Source: Actibacterium sp. XHP0104 (GTDB taxonomy: Bacteria; Pseudomonadota; Alphaproteobacteria; Rhodobacterales; Rhodobacteraceae). Taken from it: a stretch of DNA of 64,000 bases. Shown here one piece after another: positions 18,122 through 27,584 of the stretch (its first letter is position 1; the number at the start of each line of letters is the position of its first letter). The translations under genes were made by a program, and so were the position numbers. The stretch lies in contig NZ_JAOWLE010000001.1 of NCBI RefSeq assembly GCF_025751515.1, forward strand, positions 124,001 to 188,000, written 5' to 3'. The notes under the pieces were generated by a model. The model was given only the letters and a program-made list of their open reading frames with translations, was not told where the DNA came from and did no database searches.

Positions 18122-19513
18122 ATGCGCTATGTGTCGACCCGGGGGCAGGCCCCGGTACTGAGTTTCGAAGAGGCAATGCTGACGGGTCTGGCCCGTGATG
18201 GCGGGCTGTACCTGCCCGAAACCATCCCCACCCTCAGCTCTGACGAGATCGCCGCGCTGGCGGGCAAAACCTATGAAGAGGTGGCGTTCACCATCATGCG
18301 CCCCTTCATCGGCGACACGTTCACCGATGATGAATTCCGCGCCATCATCGCCCGCGCCTATGAGGGCTTTGGCCATGACGCCCGCGCGCCCCTGGTGCAG
18401 CTGGGCGCGAACCATTTCCTGCTGGAACTGTTCCACGGCCCCACGCTGGCCTTCAAGGATTTCGCCATGCAGCTGATCGGTCAGCTGTTCCAGGCGGCCC
18501 TGTCGCGCTCGGGCAAGAAGGTCACGATCGTGGGGGCCACCTCGGGCGATACCGGCTCGGCGGCGATCGAGGCCTTCAAGGGCCTCGACAACGTCGATGT
18601 CTTCATCATGTTCCCGCATGGCCGCGTGTCCGAGGTGCAGCGCCGCCAGATGACCACGCCGCCGGAAAGCAACGTGCATGCGCTGGCGCTGGATGGCGAT
18701 TTCGACGATTGCCAGGCGCGCGTCAAAGACATGTTCAACGATTTCGATTTCCGCGATGGCGTGGGCCTGGCGGGTGTCAACTCGATCAACTGGGCGCGGG
18801 TGCTGGCACAGGTGGTCTACTATTTCACCTCGGCCGTCAGCCTGGGCGCGCCGCAGCGCAAGATCAGCTTTACCGTGCCCACGGGCAATTTCGGTGACGT
18901 GTTCGCCGGCTATATCGCCCAGCGGATGGGCCTGCCGATCGAGCAGCTGATCGTTGCCACAAACCAGAACGACATCCTGCACCGCGCGCTTAGCACCGGC
19001 GGCTATGTGACCAGCGGCGTGACGCCCTCGATCAGCCCGTCGATGGATATCCAGGTCAGCTCGAATTTCGAGCGGGCGCTGTTCTATGCCTATGGCGGTG
19101 ACGGCAAGGCCGTGGCCCAGCTGATGGACGAGCTGAAAACCAAGGGCGGGTTCCAGATCAGCCAGGGCGCGTTGCAGGCCCTGCGCGAGATCTTTGCGTC
19201 GGGCCGCGCCTCTGAGGACGAAACCAGCGCCACCATCACCGGCATGTTCGCCCATACCGGCGAGATCATGTGCCCGCATACCGCCGTGGCCGTGAAGGTC
19301 GCCAACGAACAGCCCGTGACCGCGACGCCGATGATCTCGCTGTCGACCGCGCATCCGGCCAAGTTCCCCGACGCGGTCGAGGCCGCCACCGGGCAACGCC
19401 CGCCGCTGCCCGCGCGCATGGCCGATCTGATGGATCGCCCCGAACGCGTGACCCGCATCGCCAATGACCTGGCCGCCATCGAGGCGCTGATCCACGAAAG
19501 GCGCCGTGCGTGA
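18122..19513 (+). CDS. thrC: Threonine synthase
   Basis: The protein has 463 residues. It is a PLP enzyme of fold type II; Lys112 in GPTLAFKDFAMQ is the predicted Schiff-base lysine, and GATSGDTGSAA binds the phosphate. It converts O-phosphohomoserine to threonine. The N-terminus MRYVSTRGQAP is typical. It overlaps the M16 peptidase gene by four bases (GTGA). The order SURF1-thrC-M16 is common in Rhodobacterales. Confidence 0.97.
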   Translation: MRYVSTRGQAPVLSFEEAMLTGLARDGGLYLPETIPTLSSDEIAALAGKTYEEVAFTIMRPFIGDTFTDDEFRAIIARAYEGFGHDARAPLVQLGANHFLLELFHGPTLAFKDFAMQLIGQLFQAALSRSGKKVTIVGATSGDTGSAAIEAFKGLDNVDVFIMFPHGRVSEVQRRQMTTPPESNVHALALDGDFDDCQARVKDMFNDFDFRDGVGLAGVNSINWARVLAQVVYYFTSAVSLGAPQRKISFTVPTGNFGDVFAGYIAQRMGLPIEQLIVATNQNDILHRALSTGGYVTSGVTPSISPSMDIQVSSNFERALFYAYGGDGKAVAQLMDELKTKGGFQISQGALQALREIFASGRASEDETSATITGMFAHTGEIMCPHTAVAVKVANEQPVTATPMISLSTAHPAKFPDAVEAATGQRPPLPARMADLMDRPERVTRIANDLAAIEALIHERRRA

Positions 19514-20772
19514 GCGTAGAACTGCATCGCCTGTCCAACGGGTTTCGCATCGTCACTGAAAACATGCCGGGGCTGCAATCGGCCTCGCTGGGCATCTGGG
19601 TGACGGCGGGCGGCCGGCACGAACGGATCGAACAGAACGGCATCGCGCATTTCCTTGAACATATGGCGTTCAAGGGCACGCGCCGTCGCAGCGCGCTGGA
19701 AATCGCCGAGGCGATCGAGGATGTGGGCGGCTATATCAACGCCTATACCGGCCGCGAGATGACCGCCTATTACGCCCGCGTGCTAGAGGCCGACGTGCCG
19801 CTGGCGCTGGATGTGATCTCTGACATCGTGCTGAACCCGGTCTTTGACCCTGCCGAGATCGAGGTCGAGCGCGGCGTGATCCTGCAAGAGATCGGCCAGG
19901 TTCTCGATACGCCCGATGACGTGGTCTTCGACTGGCTGCAAGAGGCGGCTTTCCCCGAGCAGGCGCTGGGCCGCACCATTCTTGGCCCGGCCGAGCGCGT
20001 CAGCGCCTTTTCGCGCGACGATCTGGCCGGGTTCGTGCGCGAACGTTACGCGCCGGGCCAGATGATCCTGGCCGCGGCCGGCGCGGTCGATCACGATGAA
20101 ATCGTGCGCCTGGCCGAGGCGCTATTCGGCCATCTGCCCGCGCAGGATGTCGATCAGGCCAGCCCCGCCCTGTTCACCGGTGGCGAGCGCCGCGAGACCC
20201 GCGCGCTGGAACAGGCGCATTTCGCGCTGGCGTTCGAGGGGCCGGGCTATCGTGATGACGCGATCTATGCCGCGCAGATCTATGCCAGTATCATCGGCGG
20301 CGGCATGTCCTCGCGGCTGTTTCAGGAGATCCGCGAAAAGCGCGGCCTGTGCTATTCGATCTTTGCCCAGGCTGGCGCCTATGCCGATACCGGCCTCTTG
20401 ACGCTTTATGCCGGCACAAGCGAGGCCCAGCTGGGCGAGCTGGCCGAACTCAGCGTCGTTGAAATGGCGCGCGCCGCGCAGGATCTGACCCCGGTCGAGG
20501 TCAGCCGTGCCCGCGCGCAGATGAAGGCCGGTTTGCTGATGGGGCTGGAAAGCCCGTCGTCGCGCGCCGAGCGCCTGGCGCGGCTGATGGCGATCTGGGA
20601 TCGTGTGCCCGAGGTCGAGGAAACCGTCGCGCGCATCGATTCTGTCACCACCGATGACGTGCGCGCCTTTGGGGCCGGGCTGATCACCGGTGGCAAGGCG
20701 GCGATGGCGCTATATGGGCCGGTGGCCAATGCGCCCCTGCTGGCCGATCTCAAGGGGCGTCTGGCGGCCTGA
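19510..20772 (+). CDS. M16-family zinc peptidase (processing-peptidase type)
   Basis: The protein has 420 residues. It carries the inverted zinc motif HFLEH (His47, Glu50, His51) with the distal Glu expected in the EVERGVILQEI segment. Domain layout is that of bacterial relatives of the mitochondrial processing peptidase (PepR/YmxG). It starts with GTG overlapping the thrC stop (GTGA) and shares one base with the next gene (TGATG). Its substrate is not known. Confidence 0.93.
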   Translation: MSVELHRLSNGFRIVTENMPGLQSASLGIWVTAGGRHERIEQNGIAHFLEHMAFKGTRRRSALEIAEAIEDVGGYINAYTGREMTAYYARVLEADVPLALDVISDIVLNPVFDPAEIEVERGVILQEIGQVLDTPDDVVFDWLQEAAFPEQALGRTILGPAERVSAFSRDDLAGFVRERYAPGQMILAAAGAVDHDEIVRLAEALFGHLPAQDVDQASPALFTGGERRETRALEQAHFALAFEGPGYRDDAIYAAQIYASIIGGGMSSRLFQEIREKRGLCYSIFAQAGAYADTGLLTLYAGTSEAQLGELAELSVVEMARAAQDLTPVEVSRARAQMKAGLLMGLESPSSRAERLARLMAIWDRVPEVEETVARIDSVTTDDVRAFGAGLITGGKAAMALYGPVANAPLLADLKGRLAA

Positions 20773-21362
20773 TGCTGACACGAAAGCGTAAAGTCCGGAT
20801 CGAGACCGAGCGCATGTCGCTGCGCCTGCCGCAGCAGGGCGACTATCACGCCTGGACCGGGCTGCGCGCCGAAAGCCGCGAGTTTCTAAAGCCGTGGGAG
20901 CCGATCTGGGCCGATGATCATCTGGCGCGGCGGGCCTTTACCAACCGCGTCTACTGGGCGCAGCGGGCGGTGGGCAACGGCTCGGCCCTGCCGCTGTTCC
21001 TGATCCGGCGCGACGACCAGGCGCTTTTGGGCGCGATCACGCTGGACAATATCCGCCGCGGCCCGTCGCAGGCCGGGATGCTGGGCTATTGGATCGGCGA
21101 ACGCTTTGCCCGTCACGGCTATATGCGCGAGGCGATCAAGGCCGTCGTGCATTACAGTTTCACCCAGCTCGACCTCAGCCGGATCGAGGCCGCCTGCCTG
21201 CCCGAAAACCAGGCCTCGCGCGGGGTGCTGGAAAGCTGTGGCTTCAAGTATGAGGGCGTGGCGCAAAGCTATCTGCAAATCAACGGGCGCTGGCGCAATC
21301 ATGTGCTCTATGCCAACCTGCGGACCGACCGGCGGGGCCGCACCGAGATCGGGCCCGCCTGA
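20772..21362 (+). CDS. GNAT-family N-acetyltransferase (RimJ/RimL type)
   Basis: The protein has 196 residues. The features LGYWIGERFARHGYMREAIK and LSRIEAACLPENQASRGVLE match the acetyl-CoA-binding and C-terminal motifs of RimJ/RimL-type acetyltransferases. It probably acetylates protein N-termini or small molecules; the target cannot be read from the sequence. The start codon overlaps the stop of the M16 peptidase gene by one base. Confidence 0.9.
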   Translation: MLTRKRKVRIETERMSLRLPQQGDYHAWTGLRAESREFLKPWEPIWADDHLARRAFTNRVYWAQRAVGNGSALPLFLIRRDDQALLGAITLDNIRRGPSQAGMLGYWIGERFARHGYMREAIKAVVHYSFTQLDLSRIEAACLPENQASRGVLESCGFKYEGVAQSYLQINGRWRNHVLYANLRTDRRGRTEIGPA

Positions 21363-21381
21363 GCTATCCGAAAGGCATCCG

Positions 21382-22797
21382 ATGCCCCTGAACGCCGCCG
21401 ATGACGCTTTTGCCGCCCGTTTGCGGGCTGCGCTGCCGGATGTGATCCGCCCGCTGACGCCTGCCTATCTGCAAGAGCCGCGCGGCCGGTTTGCCGGGCA
21501 GGGCGGGGTGCTGGTTGCGCCGCGTTCGACCCAAGAGGTGGCGCAGGTGGTGCGCCTTTGCGCCGAGGCCGGCGTGGGCGTCGTGCCCTATGGCGGCGGC
21601 ACGGGGCTGGTCGGCGGGCAGGTCATGCCCGATGGCCCCGCACCGGTGATCGTGTCGCTAGAGCGGATGCGCGCGGTGCGTGCGGTGCACCCGACCGAGA
21701 ACGTGATCGTGGCCGAGGCGGGGGTGATCCTGGCCGATCTTCAGGCCGCCGCGTTTGATGCCGACCGGCTGTTCCCGCTGTCGCTGGCGTCCGAGGGATC
21801 GGCGCGGGTGGGGGGTGTTTTGGCCACCAATGCGGGCGGGGTGAATGTGCTGCGCTATGGCAATGCGCGCGATCTGTGCCTAGGCATCGAGGCGGTGCTG
21901 CCCGATGGCTCGGTGCTGAATACGCTGGGCCGTTTGCGCAAGGACAACACCGGCTATGATCTGCGTAATCTGCTGATCGGGTCAGAGGGCTCGTTGGGCA
22001 TCATCACCGCCGCTGCGCTGAAACTGTATCCGCGCCCCGCGGTCGAGGGCGCGGCGCTGTTCGTGACGCGCGACCCGCAGGCGGCGGTTGACCTGCTGGC
22101 CATGGCGGGGCGACGGCTGGGCGGGGTGATCTCGGCGTTTGAGCTGATCTCGGGCGTCAGTTTGCAGTTTTTGGCCGAAACCATGCCCGATATCCGCCAG
22201 CCCTTTGCGAAAATGCCCGACTGGATGGTGCTGATCGACCTTGGGATGGGCGCGGGCGCCGATGCGCAGGTGGCGCTAGAGGGCCTGTTTGCCGAGGCCG
22301 TGCAGGCCGGGCTGACCGACGACGGCGTCATCGCGCAATCGGGTCAGCAGCGGGCCGAGTTCTGGGCGCTGCGCGAACATATTCCGCTGGCCAACCGGGC
22401 GATCGGCGCGATCGGGTCGCATGACGTGTCGGTGCCGATCAGCCTGATCCCCGAATTCATCACGCGCGGCGGCACGGCCCTGGCGGCGCTGGGTGACATG
22501 CGGGTCAATTGCTTTGGCCATCTGGGCGACGGCAACCTGCATTACAACGTCTTCCCCGCCCGCGGAAAAACCCGTGACGACTATGATGCGCAGCGCAGTG
22601 CCATCAAGACCTGCGTGCATGATCTGGTGCATCAGATGGGCGGATCTGTCAGTGCCGAGCACGGGGTGGGACGGCTGAAGGTCGATGACCTTGAACGCTA
22701 TGGCGACCCGGCGAAACTGGCCGCGATGCGCGCGATAAAGGCGGCGCTTGATCCGCGCGGCATCATGAACCCCGGCGTGATCTTGCGCGCGGGTTAA
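21382..22797 (+). CDS. FAD-linked oxidase (D-2-hydroxyacid dehydrogenase / GlcD type)
   Basis: The protein has 471 residues. It has an N-terminal FAD_binding_4 domain with PYGGGTGLVGGQ and NAGGVNVLRYGNARD, and a C-terminal FAD-oxidase domain with GHLGDGNLHYN and EHGVGRLK. These are typical of D-lactate, glycolate or D-2-hydroxyglutarate dehydrogenases. The substrate is undetermined. The frame is open far upstream through the GNAT gene, but the ATG at 21382 has AAAGG upstream and gives the normal length. Its TAA stop is interlocked with that of the convergent ArsC-like gene in TTAA. Confidence 0.92.
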   Translation: MPLNAADDAFAARLRAALPDVIRPLTPAYLQEPRGRFAGQGGVLVAPRSTQEVAQVVRLCAEAGVGVVPYGGGTGLVGGQVMPDGPAPVIVSLERMRAVRAVHPTENVIVAEAGVILADLQAAAFDADRLFPLSLASEGSARVGGVLATNAGGVNVLRYGNARDLCLGIEAVLPDGSVLNTLGRLRKDNTGYDLRNLLIGSEGSLGIITAAALKLYPRPAVEGAALFVTRDPQAAVDLLAMAGRRLGGVISAFELISGVSLQFLAETMPDIRQPFAKMPDWMVLIDLGMGAGADAQVALEGLFAEAVQAGLTDDGVIAQSGQQRAEFWALREHIPLANRAIGAIGSHDVSVPISLIPEFITRGGTALAALGDMRVNCFGHLGDGNLHYNVFPARGKTRDDYDAQRSAIKTCVHDLVHQMGGSVSAEHGVGRLKVDDLERYGDPAKLAAMRAIKAALDPRGIMNPGVILRAG

Positions 22798-23141
22798 AGG
22801 ATATCCAGCACCGCCTCGGGCGGGCGGCCAAGCGCGGCCTTGCCATTGGCGATCACGATCGGGCGTTCGATCAGTCGCGGCGTGGCGGCCATGGCGGCCA
22901 GCAGCGTGGCGTCGTCATCGGTTTTCGACAGGCCGGCCTCGGCGAATTCCTTGTCGTTGACCCGGCAGAATGCGGCGGCGGGCAGGCCAAGGGCCTGTTG
23001 CACCGCTTGCAGCTCGGCCAGGCTGGGCCCGTCGGTCAGGTAAACCCGCACGTCGGGCTGGATGCCATTTTCTTCAAGCAGGGCAAGAGTTTGCCGCGAT
23101 TTGCTGCAGCGCGGGTTGTGCCAGATGGTGACGGTGCTCAT
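22794..23141 (-). CDS. ArsC-family (glutaredoxin-type) arsenate reductase-like protein
   Basis: The protein has 115 residues. The thioredoxin-like fold starts [20 protein letters not shown] with Cys12 in the CxxS position. The later [17 protein letters not shown] motif is the ArsC/YffB C-terminal signature. It may reduce arsenate with glutathione, or be a related Spx/YffB protein; no ars genes are nearby. It overlaps pyrD by four bases (ATGA) in a DUF952-pyrD-arsC operon. Confidence 0.87.
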   Translation of the reverse strand: MSTVTIWHNPRCSKSRQTLALLEENGIQPDVRVYLTDGPSLAELQAVQQALGLPAAAFCRVNDKEFAEAGLSKTDDDATLLAAMAATPRLIERPIVIANGKAALGRPPEAVLDIL

Positions 23142-24196
23142 AGCCAGTCCTCTCGTTTGCTGCCGACCGCATCGGCGACAGTGGCGTGGCCGTCGCGGGC
23201 CAGCAGATCTTCCAGCCCGTGCACGATGCGCGGCACCAGCGACAGGCCCTGATAGACCATGGCCGAGTAAAGCTGCACCGCGCTGGCCCCGGCACAGATC
23301 TTGGCATAGGCCTGTTCGGCCGAGCCAACGCCCCCCACGCCGATCAGGGGCAGCTTGCCCTCGGTCAGGCGCGACAGCTGTGCCAGAACGCGGGTGGATT
23401 TCTCGAACAAAGGCGCGCCCGACAGGCCGCCGGCCTCGCCCTTATGGGCGCTGGCCAGCCCGTCGCGCGAGAGGGTGGTGTTGGTGGCGATGATCGCGTC
23501 CAGCCCCGAGTCCAGCGCGACTTCGGCGATTTCGGCCAGCTCATCGGCGTTGAGATCCGGTGCGATTTTCAGGAAGACCGGGATCGGGCGCGCCAGTTCG
23601 GCGCGGGTGTTCATAACACCGGCCAGCAGGGCCGAGAGCGCCGCCTTGCCCTGTAATTCGCGCAGTTTTTCGGTGTTGGGCGAGCTGACATTGACCGTGG
23701 CAAAATCGATATGCGGGCCGCAATGGGCCAGCACGCGGGCGAAATCGGCGGCGCGGTCGTCGCTGTCTTTGTTGGCGCCCAGGTTCAGCCCGACGATCGG
23801 GCCGGGCTGGCGGGCGGCAAGGCGGGTGGCGATGGCCTCCATGCCTTCGTTGTTGAAGCCGAACCGGTTGATGACGGCGCGGTCCTCGGTCAGGCGAAAG
23901 AGGCGGGGGCGCGGGTTGCCCGGTTGCGGGCGCGGGGTGGCGGCGCCGACCTCGATGAAACCGAACCCGGCGCGGGCCAGCGGCGCCAGCGCGACGGCGT
24001 TCTTGTCATAGCCCGCCGCCAGACCCAGCGGGTTGGGCAGGGCCAGACCGGCCACATTGGTCGCCAGCCGGGCCGAGCTGTGCACGCCCGGCAGCGGCAC
24101 CAGCCCCGTGTTCAACGCGTTCAGCGACAGGCCATGCGCGCGCTCGGGGTCGCATTTGTGCAGTAGCGACAGGCCCAGTTTTTCGATCAAGCTCAT
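23138..24196 (-). CDS. pyrD: Dihydroorotate dehydrogenase (quinone, class 2)
   Basis: The protein has 352 residues. The membrane-associating N-terminal helices of class 2 enzymes are present ([20 protein letters not shown]). The FMN barrel follows, with [12 protein letters not shown] and the active-site segment [17 protein letters not shown]. It oxidises dihydroorotate to orotate and passes electrons to ubiquinone in pyrimidine synthesis. The start at 24196 overlaps the DUF952 stop by four bases. Confidence 0.97.
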   Translation of the reverse strand: MSLIEKLGLSLLHKCDPERAHGLSLNALNTGLVPLPGVHSSARLATNVAGLALPNPLGLAAGYDKNAVALAPLARAGFGFIEVGAATPRPQPGNPRPRLFRLTEDRAVINRFGFNNEGMEAIATRLAARQPGPIVGLNLGANKDSDDRAADFARVLAHCGPHIDFATVNVSSPNTEKLRELQGKAALSALLAGVMNTRAELARPIPVFLKIAPDLNADELAEIAEVALDSGLDAIIATNTTLSRDGLASAHKGEAGGLSGAPLFEKSTRVLAQLSRLTEGKLPLIGVGGVGSAEQAYAKICAGASAVQLYSAMVYQGLSLVPRIVHGLEDLLARDGHATVADAVGSKREDWL

Positions 24197-24531
24197 ACGA
24201 CACCCATCGGGAAAATATGGCCGGTGGCCCCCAGCGGCAGGGATTTGTCCCACACAACATCCTTGATGCTAAGCGCCCGGTAAAGATGCGGGAACAGCGC
24301 CCCTCCGCGCGAGGGTTCCCACCGCAGCTGCGGGCCCATGACATCGGCCTCGCAGGCGACCAGAACCAGGTCGCTTTCGTCAGCGAAATGCTTGGCGGCG
24401 GTCTCGGCCACCTGCTGGGCGGTCGAGAAATGGATATAGCCGTCAGCCAGGTCGACCGGCGCGCCCAGCGTGTTGCCGTTCTGACGAAGCTCGTCCCATT
24501 CGGGGCGGCGGAGGATCTTGAAAATCAGCAT
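24193..24531 (-). CDS. DUF952 family protein
   Basis: The protein has 112 residues. [20 protein letters not shown] and [17 protein letters not shown] are the recognisable DUF952 blocks, a fold related to ADP-ribosyltransferase/RNA 2'-phosphotransferase-like proteins. No function is established. It is the first gene of the DUF952-pyrD-arsC operon, which is an old arrangement in alphaproteobacteria. Confidence 0.88.
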   Translation of the reverse strand: MLIFKILRRPEWDELRQNGNTLGAPVDLADGYIHFSTAQQVAETAAKHFADESDLVLVACEADVMGPQLRWEPSRGGALFPHLYRALSIKDVVWDKSLPLGATGHIFPMGVV

Positions 24532-24670
24532 GTGCCTGACATGCCCTGTGGCGCGCGCACCGTCAATGCCGCGACGTTACTGCGCGGGCGTCAGGACGAA
24601 GGTTTTGACAGCTTTGCCGCAAGGGCGCAGCCTTGGCGCATAACAGCGAAAACCAACCCGGAGAGTTCCC

Positions 24671-26236
24671 ATGTTCGCACGCGTTCTGGCTGCGACAACC
24701 GCAACGCTGGCCCTGACGGCTGGCATGGCGGTGGCCGATTACCAACTGACCATTCTGCACACCAATGATTTCCACGCCCGGTTCGAGCCGATCTCGAAAT
24801 ACGACTCCGGCTGCTCGGCCGAAGACAATGCCGAGGGCAAATGTTTCGGCGGCACCGCGCGGCTGGTGACGGCAATCGCCGATGCTCGTACGCGCAGCAA
24901 CAACGTGATCCTTGTCGATGGCGGTGATCAGTTTCAGGGCACGCTGTTCTACACCTATTACAAGGGCAAGGTCGCGGCCGAGTTCATGAACAAGCTGGGC
25001 TATGACGCGATGACCGTGGGCAACCACGAATTCGACGACGGCCCCGAGGTGTTGCGCGGCTTTATGGATGCGGTCAGCTTTCCGGTGCTGATGTCGAATG
25101 CCGATGTGTCGGGCGAACCGGCGCTGGCCGATGTGCTGATGAAATCGACGGTGATCGAACGGGGCGGAGACCGGCTGGGTCTGATCGGCCTGACGCCGCA
25201 GGACACGCCCGAACTGTCCAGCCCGGGCGCGAATATCGTCTTTACCGATCCCTCTGATGCCGTGCAGGCCGAGGTCGACAAGCTGACGGCGGACGGGGTG
25301 AACAAGATCATCGTGCTGTCGCACTCGGGCTATGGGGTCGATCAGGTGGTGGCGGCCAATACCACCGGCGTCGATGTCATCGTGGGCGGGCATACCAACA
25401 CCTACCTGTCCAACAGTTCCGACCGGGCCGAGGGGCCATATCCAACCATGGTGGGCAGCACCGCGATCGTGTCGGCCTATGCCTATGGCAAGTTTCTGGG
25501 CGAGTTGAATGTGACGTTTGATGATGCCGGCAACGTGACCGCCGCCAGTGGCGAGCCGCTGATCATGGACGGCGCCGTTGCCGAGGATATGCCCACCAAG
25601 GACCGCATCGCCGAGTTGGCCGTACCGCTGGACGAGATCCGCAACAAGGTCGTGGCGCAGGCGGCGGACGCCATTGATGGTCAGCGCGAAAACTGCCGGG
25701 TCAAGGAATGCGCGATGGGTAATCTGGTGGCCGATGCGATGCTGGCACGGGTGGCCGATCAGGGTGTCCAGATCGCCATTCAGAACGGCGGCGGGCTGCG
25801 TGCCAGTATTGACGCCGGCGAGGTGACGATGGGCGAGGTCTATACCGTTCTGCCCTTCCAGAACACGCTGGCCACGTTCCAGACCAGCGGCCAGACGGTG
25901 ATCGACGCGCTTGAAAACGGGGTCAGCCAAGTCGAAGAGAGCGGTGGGCGGTTTCCGCAGGTGGCGGGGCTGAGCTTTGTGTTCGATCCGGCGGCCCAAC
26001 CCGGCAGCCGGGTGTCGCAGGTGATGGTCGGCGGCGCGCCGATCGACCCGGCGGCGACCTATGGCGTGGTGACCAACAACTTTGTCCGCAATGGTGGGGA
26101 TGGCTATAAGATGTTCACCGCAGACGCGATGAATGTCTATGATTTCGGCCCCGATCTGGCTGATGTGGTGGTGGCCTATATGGCGGAAAACGCACCCTAT
26201 TCGCCCTATCTGGATGGGCGGATCGCGGCAAAGTAG
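24671..26236 (+). CDS. Periplasmic 5'-nucleotidase / metallophosphatase (UshA type)
   Basis: The protein has 521 residues. A signal peptide covers about 1-22 (cleavage AVA-DY). The calcineurin-like domain contains ILHTNDFHARFE, VDGGDQFQGT, GNHEFDDGP and GGHTNTY, the metal ligands of the family. The C-terminal 5'-nucleotidase domain has QNGGGLRASIDAGEVTMGE, VLPFQNTL and RNGGDGYKMF. It probably dephosphorylates extracellular nucleotides to scavenge nucleosides and phosphate. A strong terminator follows. Confidence 0.94.
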   Translation: MFARVLAATTATLALTAGMAVADYQLTILHTNDFHARFEPISKYDSGCSAEDNAEGKCFGGTARLVTAIADARTRSNNVILVDGGDQFQGTLFYTYYKGKVAAEFMNKLGYDAMTVGNHEFDDGPEVLRGFMDAVSFPVLMSNADVSGEPALADVLMKSTVIERGGDRLGLIGLTPQDTPELSSPGANIVFTDPSDAVQAEVDKLTADGVNKIIVLSHSGYGVDQVVAANTTGVDVIVGGHTNTYLSNSSDRAEGPYPTMVGSTAIVSAYAYGKFLGELNVTFDDAGNVTAASGEPLIMDGAVAEDMPTKDRIAELAVPLDEIRNKVVAQAADAIDGQRENCRVKECAMGNLVADAMLARVADQGVQIAIQNGGGLRASIDAGEVTMGEVYTVLPFQNTLATFQTSGQTVIDALENGVSQVEESGGRFPQVAGLSFVFDPAAQPGSRVSQVMVGGAPIDPAATYGVVTNNFVRNGGDGYKMFTADAMNVYDFGPDLADVVVAYMAENAPYSPYLDGRIAAK

Positions 26237-26249
26237 GCCTGAGAAAATG

Positions 26250-26280
26250 AAAAGGCCCGGATCAGTGTCCGGGCCTTTTT
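26250..26280. terminator. Bidirectional intrinsic terminator
   Basis: AAAAGGCCCGG (26250-26260) pairs perfectly with CCGGGCCTTTT (26269-26279) and ends in TTTTT on plus. The A-run on the other side gives a T-run on minus. It separates the 5'-nucleotidase and the convergent Hint-protein gene. Confidence 0.9.
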
Positions 26281-26293
26281 CAATGCGGTGCGA

Positions 26294-27088
26294 TCAGGCT
26301 GCGCGCAGATCGTGTAGGTCGTCGATGCCGATGCGCGGCAGGGTCATCGGCCCGAAATCATGCAGGCAGCGCGCATGCGGGAACATGGTCAGGAACAGCT
26401 CCCAGCTTTGCGGCACCATCTCCAGGTCGGCGGTGCGGCCGGGGTGAAAGCTTTCAACCTCTAGCCCGTTGGCGCGGATGATGTGCTGGCCGTGCAGCGC
26501 CAGGTGATAGACGCGCACCGGGGACATCGGGCGGATCGACAGGGCGGTAAACCCGTCCTCGAACCCTTGCGCGGGGGTAAAGGCGGCCTGGGTGCCCAGG
26601 CGATCGGCCAGGCCGGAATTGCGATAAAGCAGCCGGGCGCCGGGGCCCAGCATCAGGTCGGACATCGGGCGCGACAGGCCAAAGGCATCGGCGGTGACGC
26701 GGGTCAGATGGGTGCGCGAGCTGTCGAGGCCCGGCATGTCGGGAAACAGCATCATCGACCCCGACCACAGCAGCATCTTGGGGCCGGCATCGACGGTTTC
26801 GATCATCATGCCCGGTTCAAGATCCTGAACGGCCACCGGGCCGCTGTCGGTGTTGATCAGCGTGCCATGGGCAAAGCTGCTGCTGGTTTCCTCGAAGGCA
26901 GGGGTGGCAGGGGCAACGATCCCGAATTCGGCGATCTGGCCGTCGCGCGTCAGGCCGCGCACCTCATAGCGGCGGGTGATCGGCGTCGCAAGCGGCGCCT
27001 TGCCCGGCCGGTGGGTCGGGTTCGGATTGACAGATCCAACGCTCTTGCCCTTCGCGATCTGCGTCGCGGGCAGGTGGGGATACGACAT
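26294..27088 (-). CDS. Hint (Hedgehog/intein) domain protein
   Basis: The protein has 264 residues. From about residue 65 it matches the Hint_2 pattern: SFAHGTLINTDSGPVAVQDL, PGMMIETVDAG, LGPGARLLYRNSGLA and VYHLALHGQHIIRANGLEVE. Such proteins are frequent in Rhodobacteraceae, often attached to secreted or RTX proteins. Here the domain has no obvious exported partner in the same chain. The expected splice-site nucleophile position is Ala-His rather than Cys, so self-splicing is unlikely. The frame opens 15 codons upstream, but ATG 27088 gives a cleaner start. Confidence 0.8.
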   Translation of the reverse strand: MSYPHLPATQIAKGKSVGSVNPNPTHRPGKAPLATPITRRYEVRGLTRDGQIAEFGIVAPATPAFEETSSSFAHGTLINTDSGPVAVQDLEPGMMIETVDAGPKMLLWSGSMMLFPDMPGLDSSRTHLTRVTADAFGLSRPMSDLMLGPGARLLYRNSGLADRLGTQAAFTPAQGFEDGFTALSIRPMSPVRVYHLALHGQHIIRANGLEVESFHPGRTADLEMVPQSWELFLTMFPHARCLHDFGPMTLPRIGIDDLHDLRAA

Positions 27089-27323
27089 GTGCTCAGTCCC
27101 TTCAGGTCTGGTCACATCTGCAACGGCCCCCACCGTGCAAGCAGAATGACTGTCCCAATATTGCCTTAATTTCCTTCAAACTGTCAAAATTCCCCGGCTA
27201 TTGGACGGTGGCTTGTGACCAGTTCCCGCGAGGCGAAGATACTGTTTCGCGAATCTTGGGAAACGCTGCCACATTTCACCGACCCGGATATTCGAATCGA
27301 TCAGCCCGGCCTGCGAATGCGGC

Positions 27324-27443
27324 CTAGGCTGCCTTCTTTGCCTGTGCGCGTTGCGGGCGATTGCTGCGGGTCCAGGGCATTGCGGGGGTTTGCTTGGCGC
27401 TTTCTTCCAGCACCCAGGTCATCCAGCGGCGTTTGGCTTTCAT
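27324..27443 (-). CDS. Conserved-looking small basic protein, 39 residues
   Basis: The protein begins MKAKRRWMTWVLEESAKQ, passes PAMPWTRSNRPQ and ends in a Lys/Ala-rich tail. A very good ribosome site, AGGAG seven bases before the ATG at 27443, argues for real translation. I recall similar very short basic proteins with an RRWM...PW(T/E)R pattern in other Rhodobacteraceae, but cannot check this. It lies alone between the Hint gene and pgeF. Basic charge suggests binding to nucleic acid or ribosome; that is inference. Confidence 0.6.
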   Translation of the reverse strand: MKAKRRWMTWVLEESAKQTPAMPWTRSNRPQRAQAKKAA

Positions 27444-27584
27444 TGTCGTTCTCCTGCTCGGTTTCCGGCCTGATCGGGCCAGAGGGCGTAATCCCATGGG
27501 ATCAATATCCATGCGATTCTGGGCAGGTTCGTGGCCGCGAATGTGTCGTTTCTGGGTGAGTTTGCGGTCGAATTGGGGCGCGGG

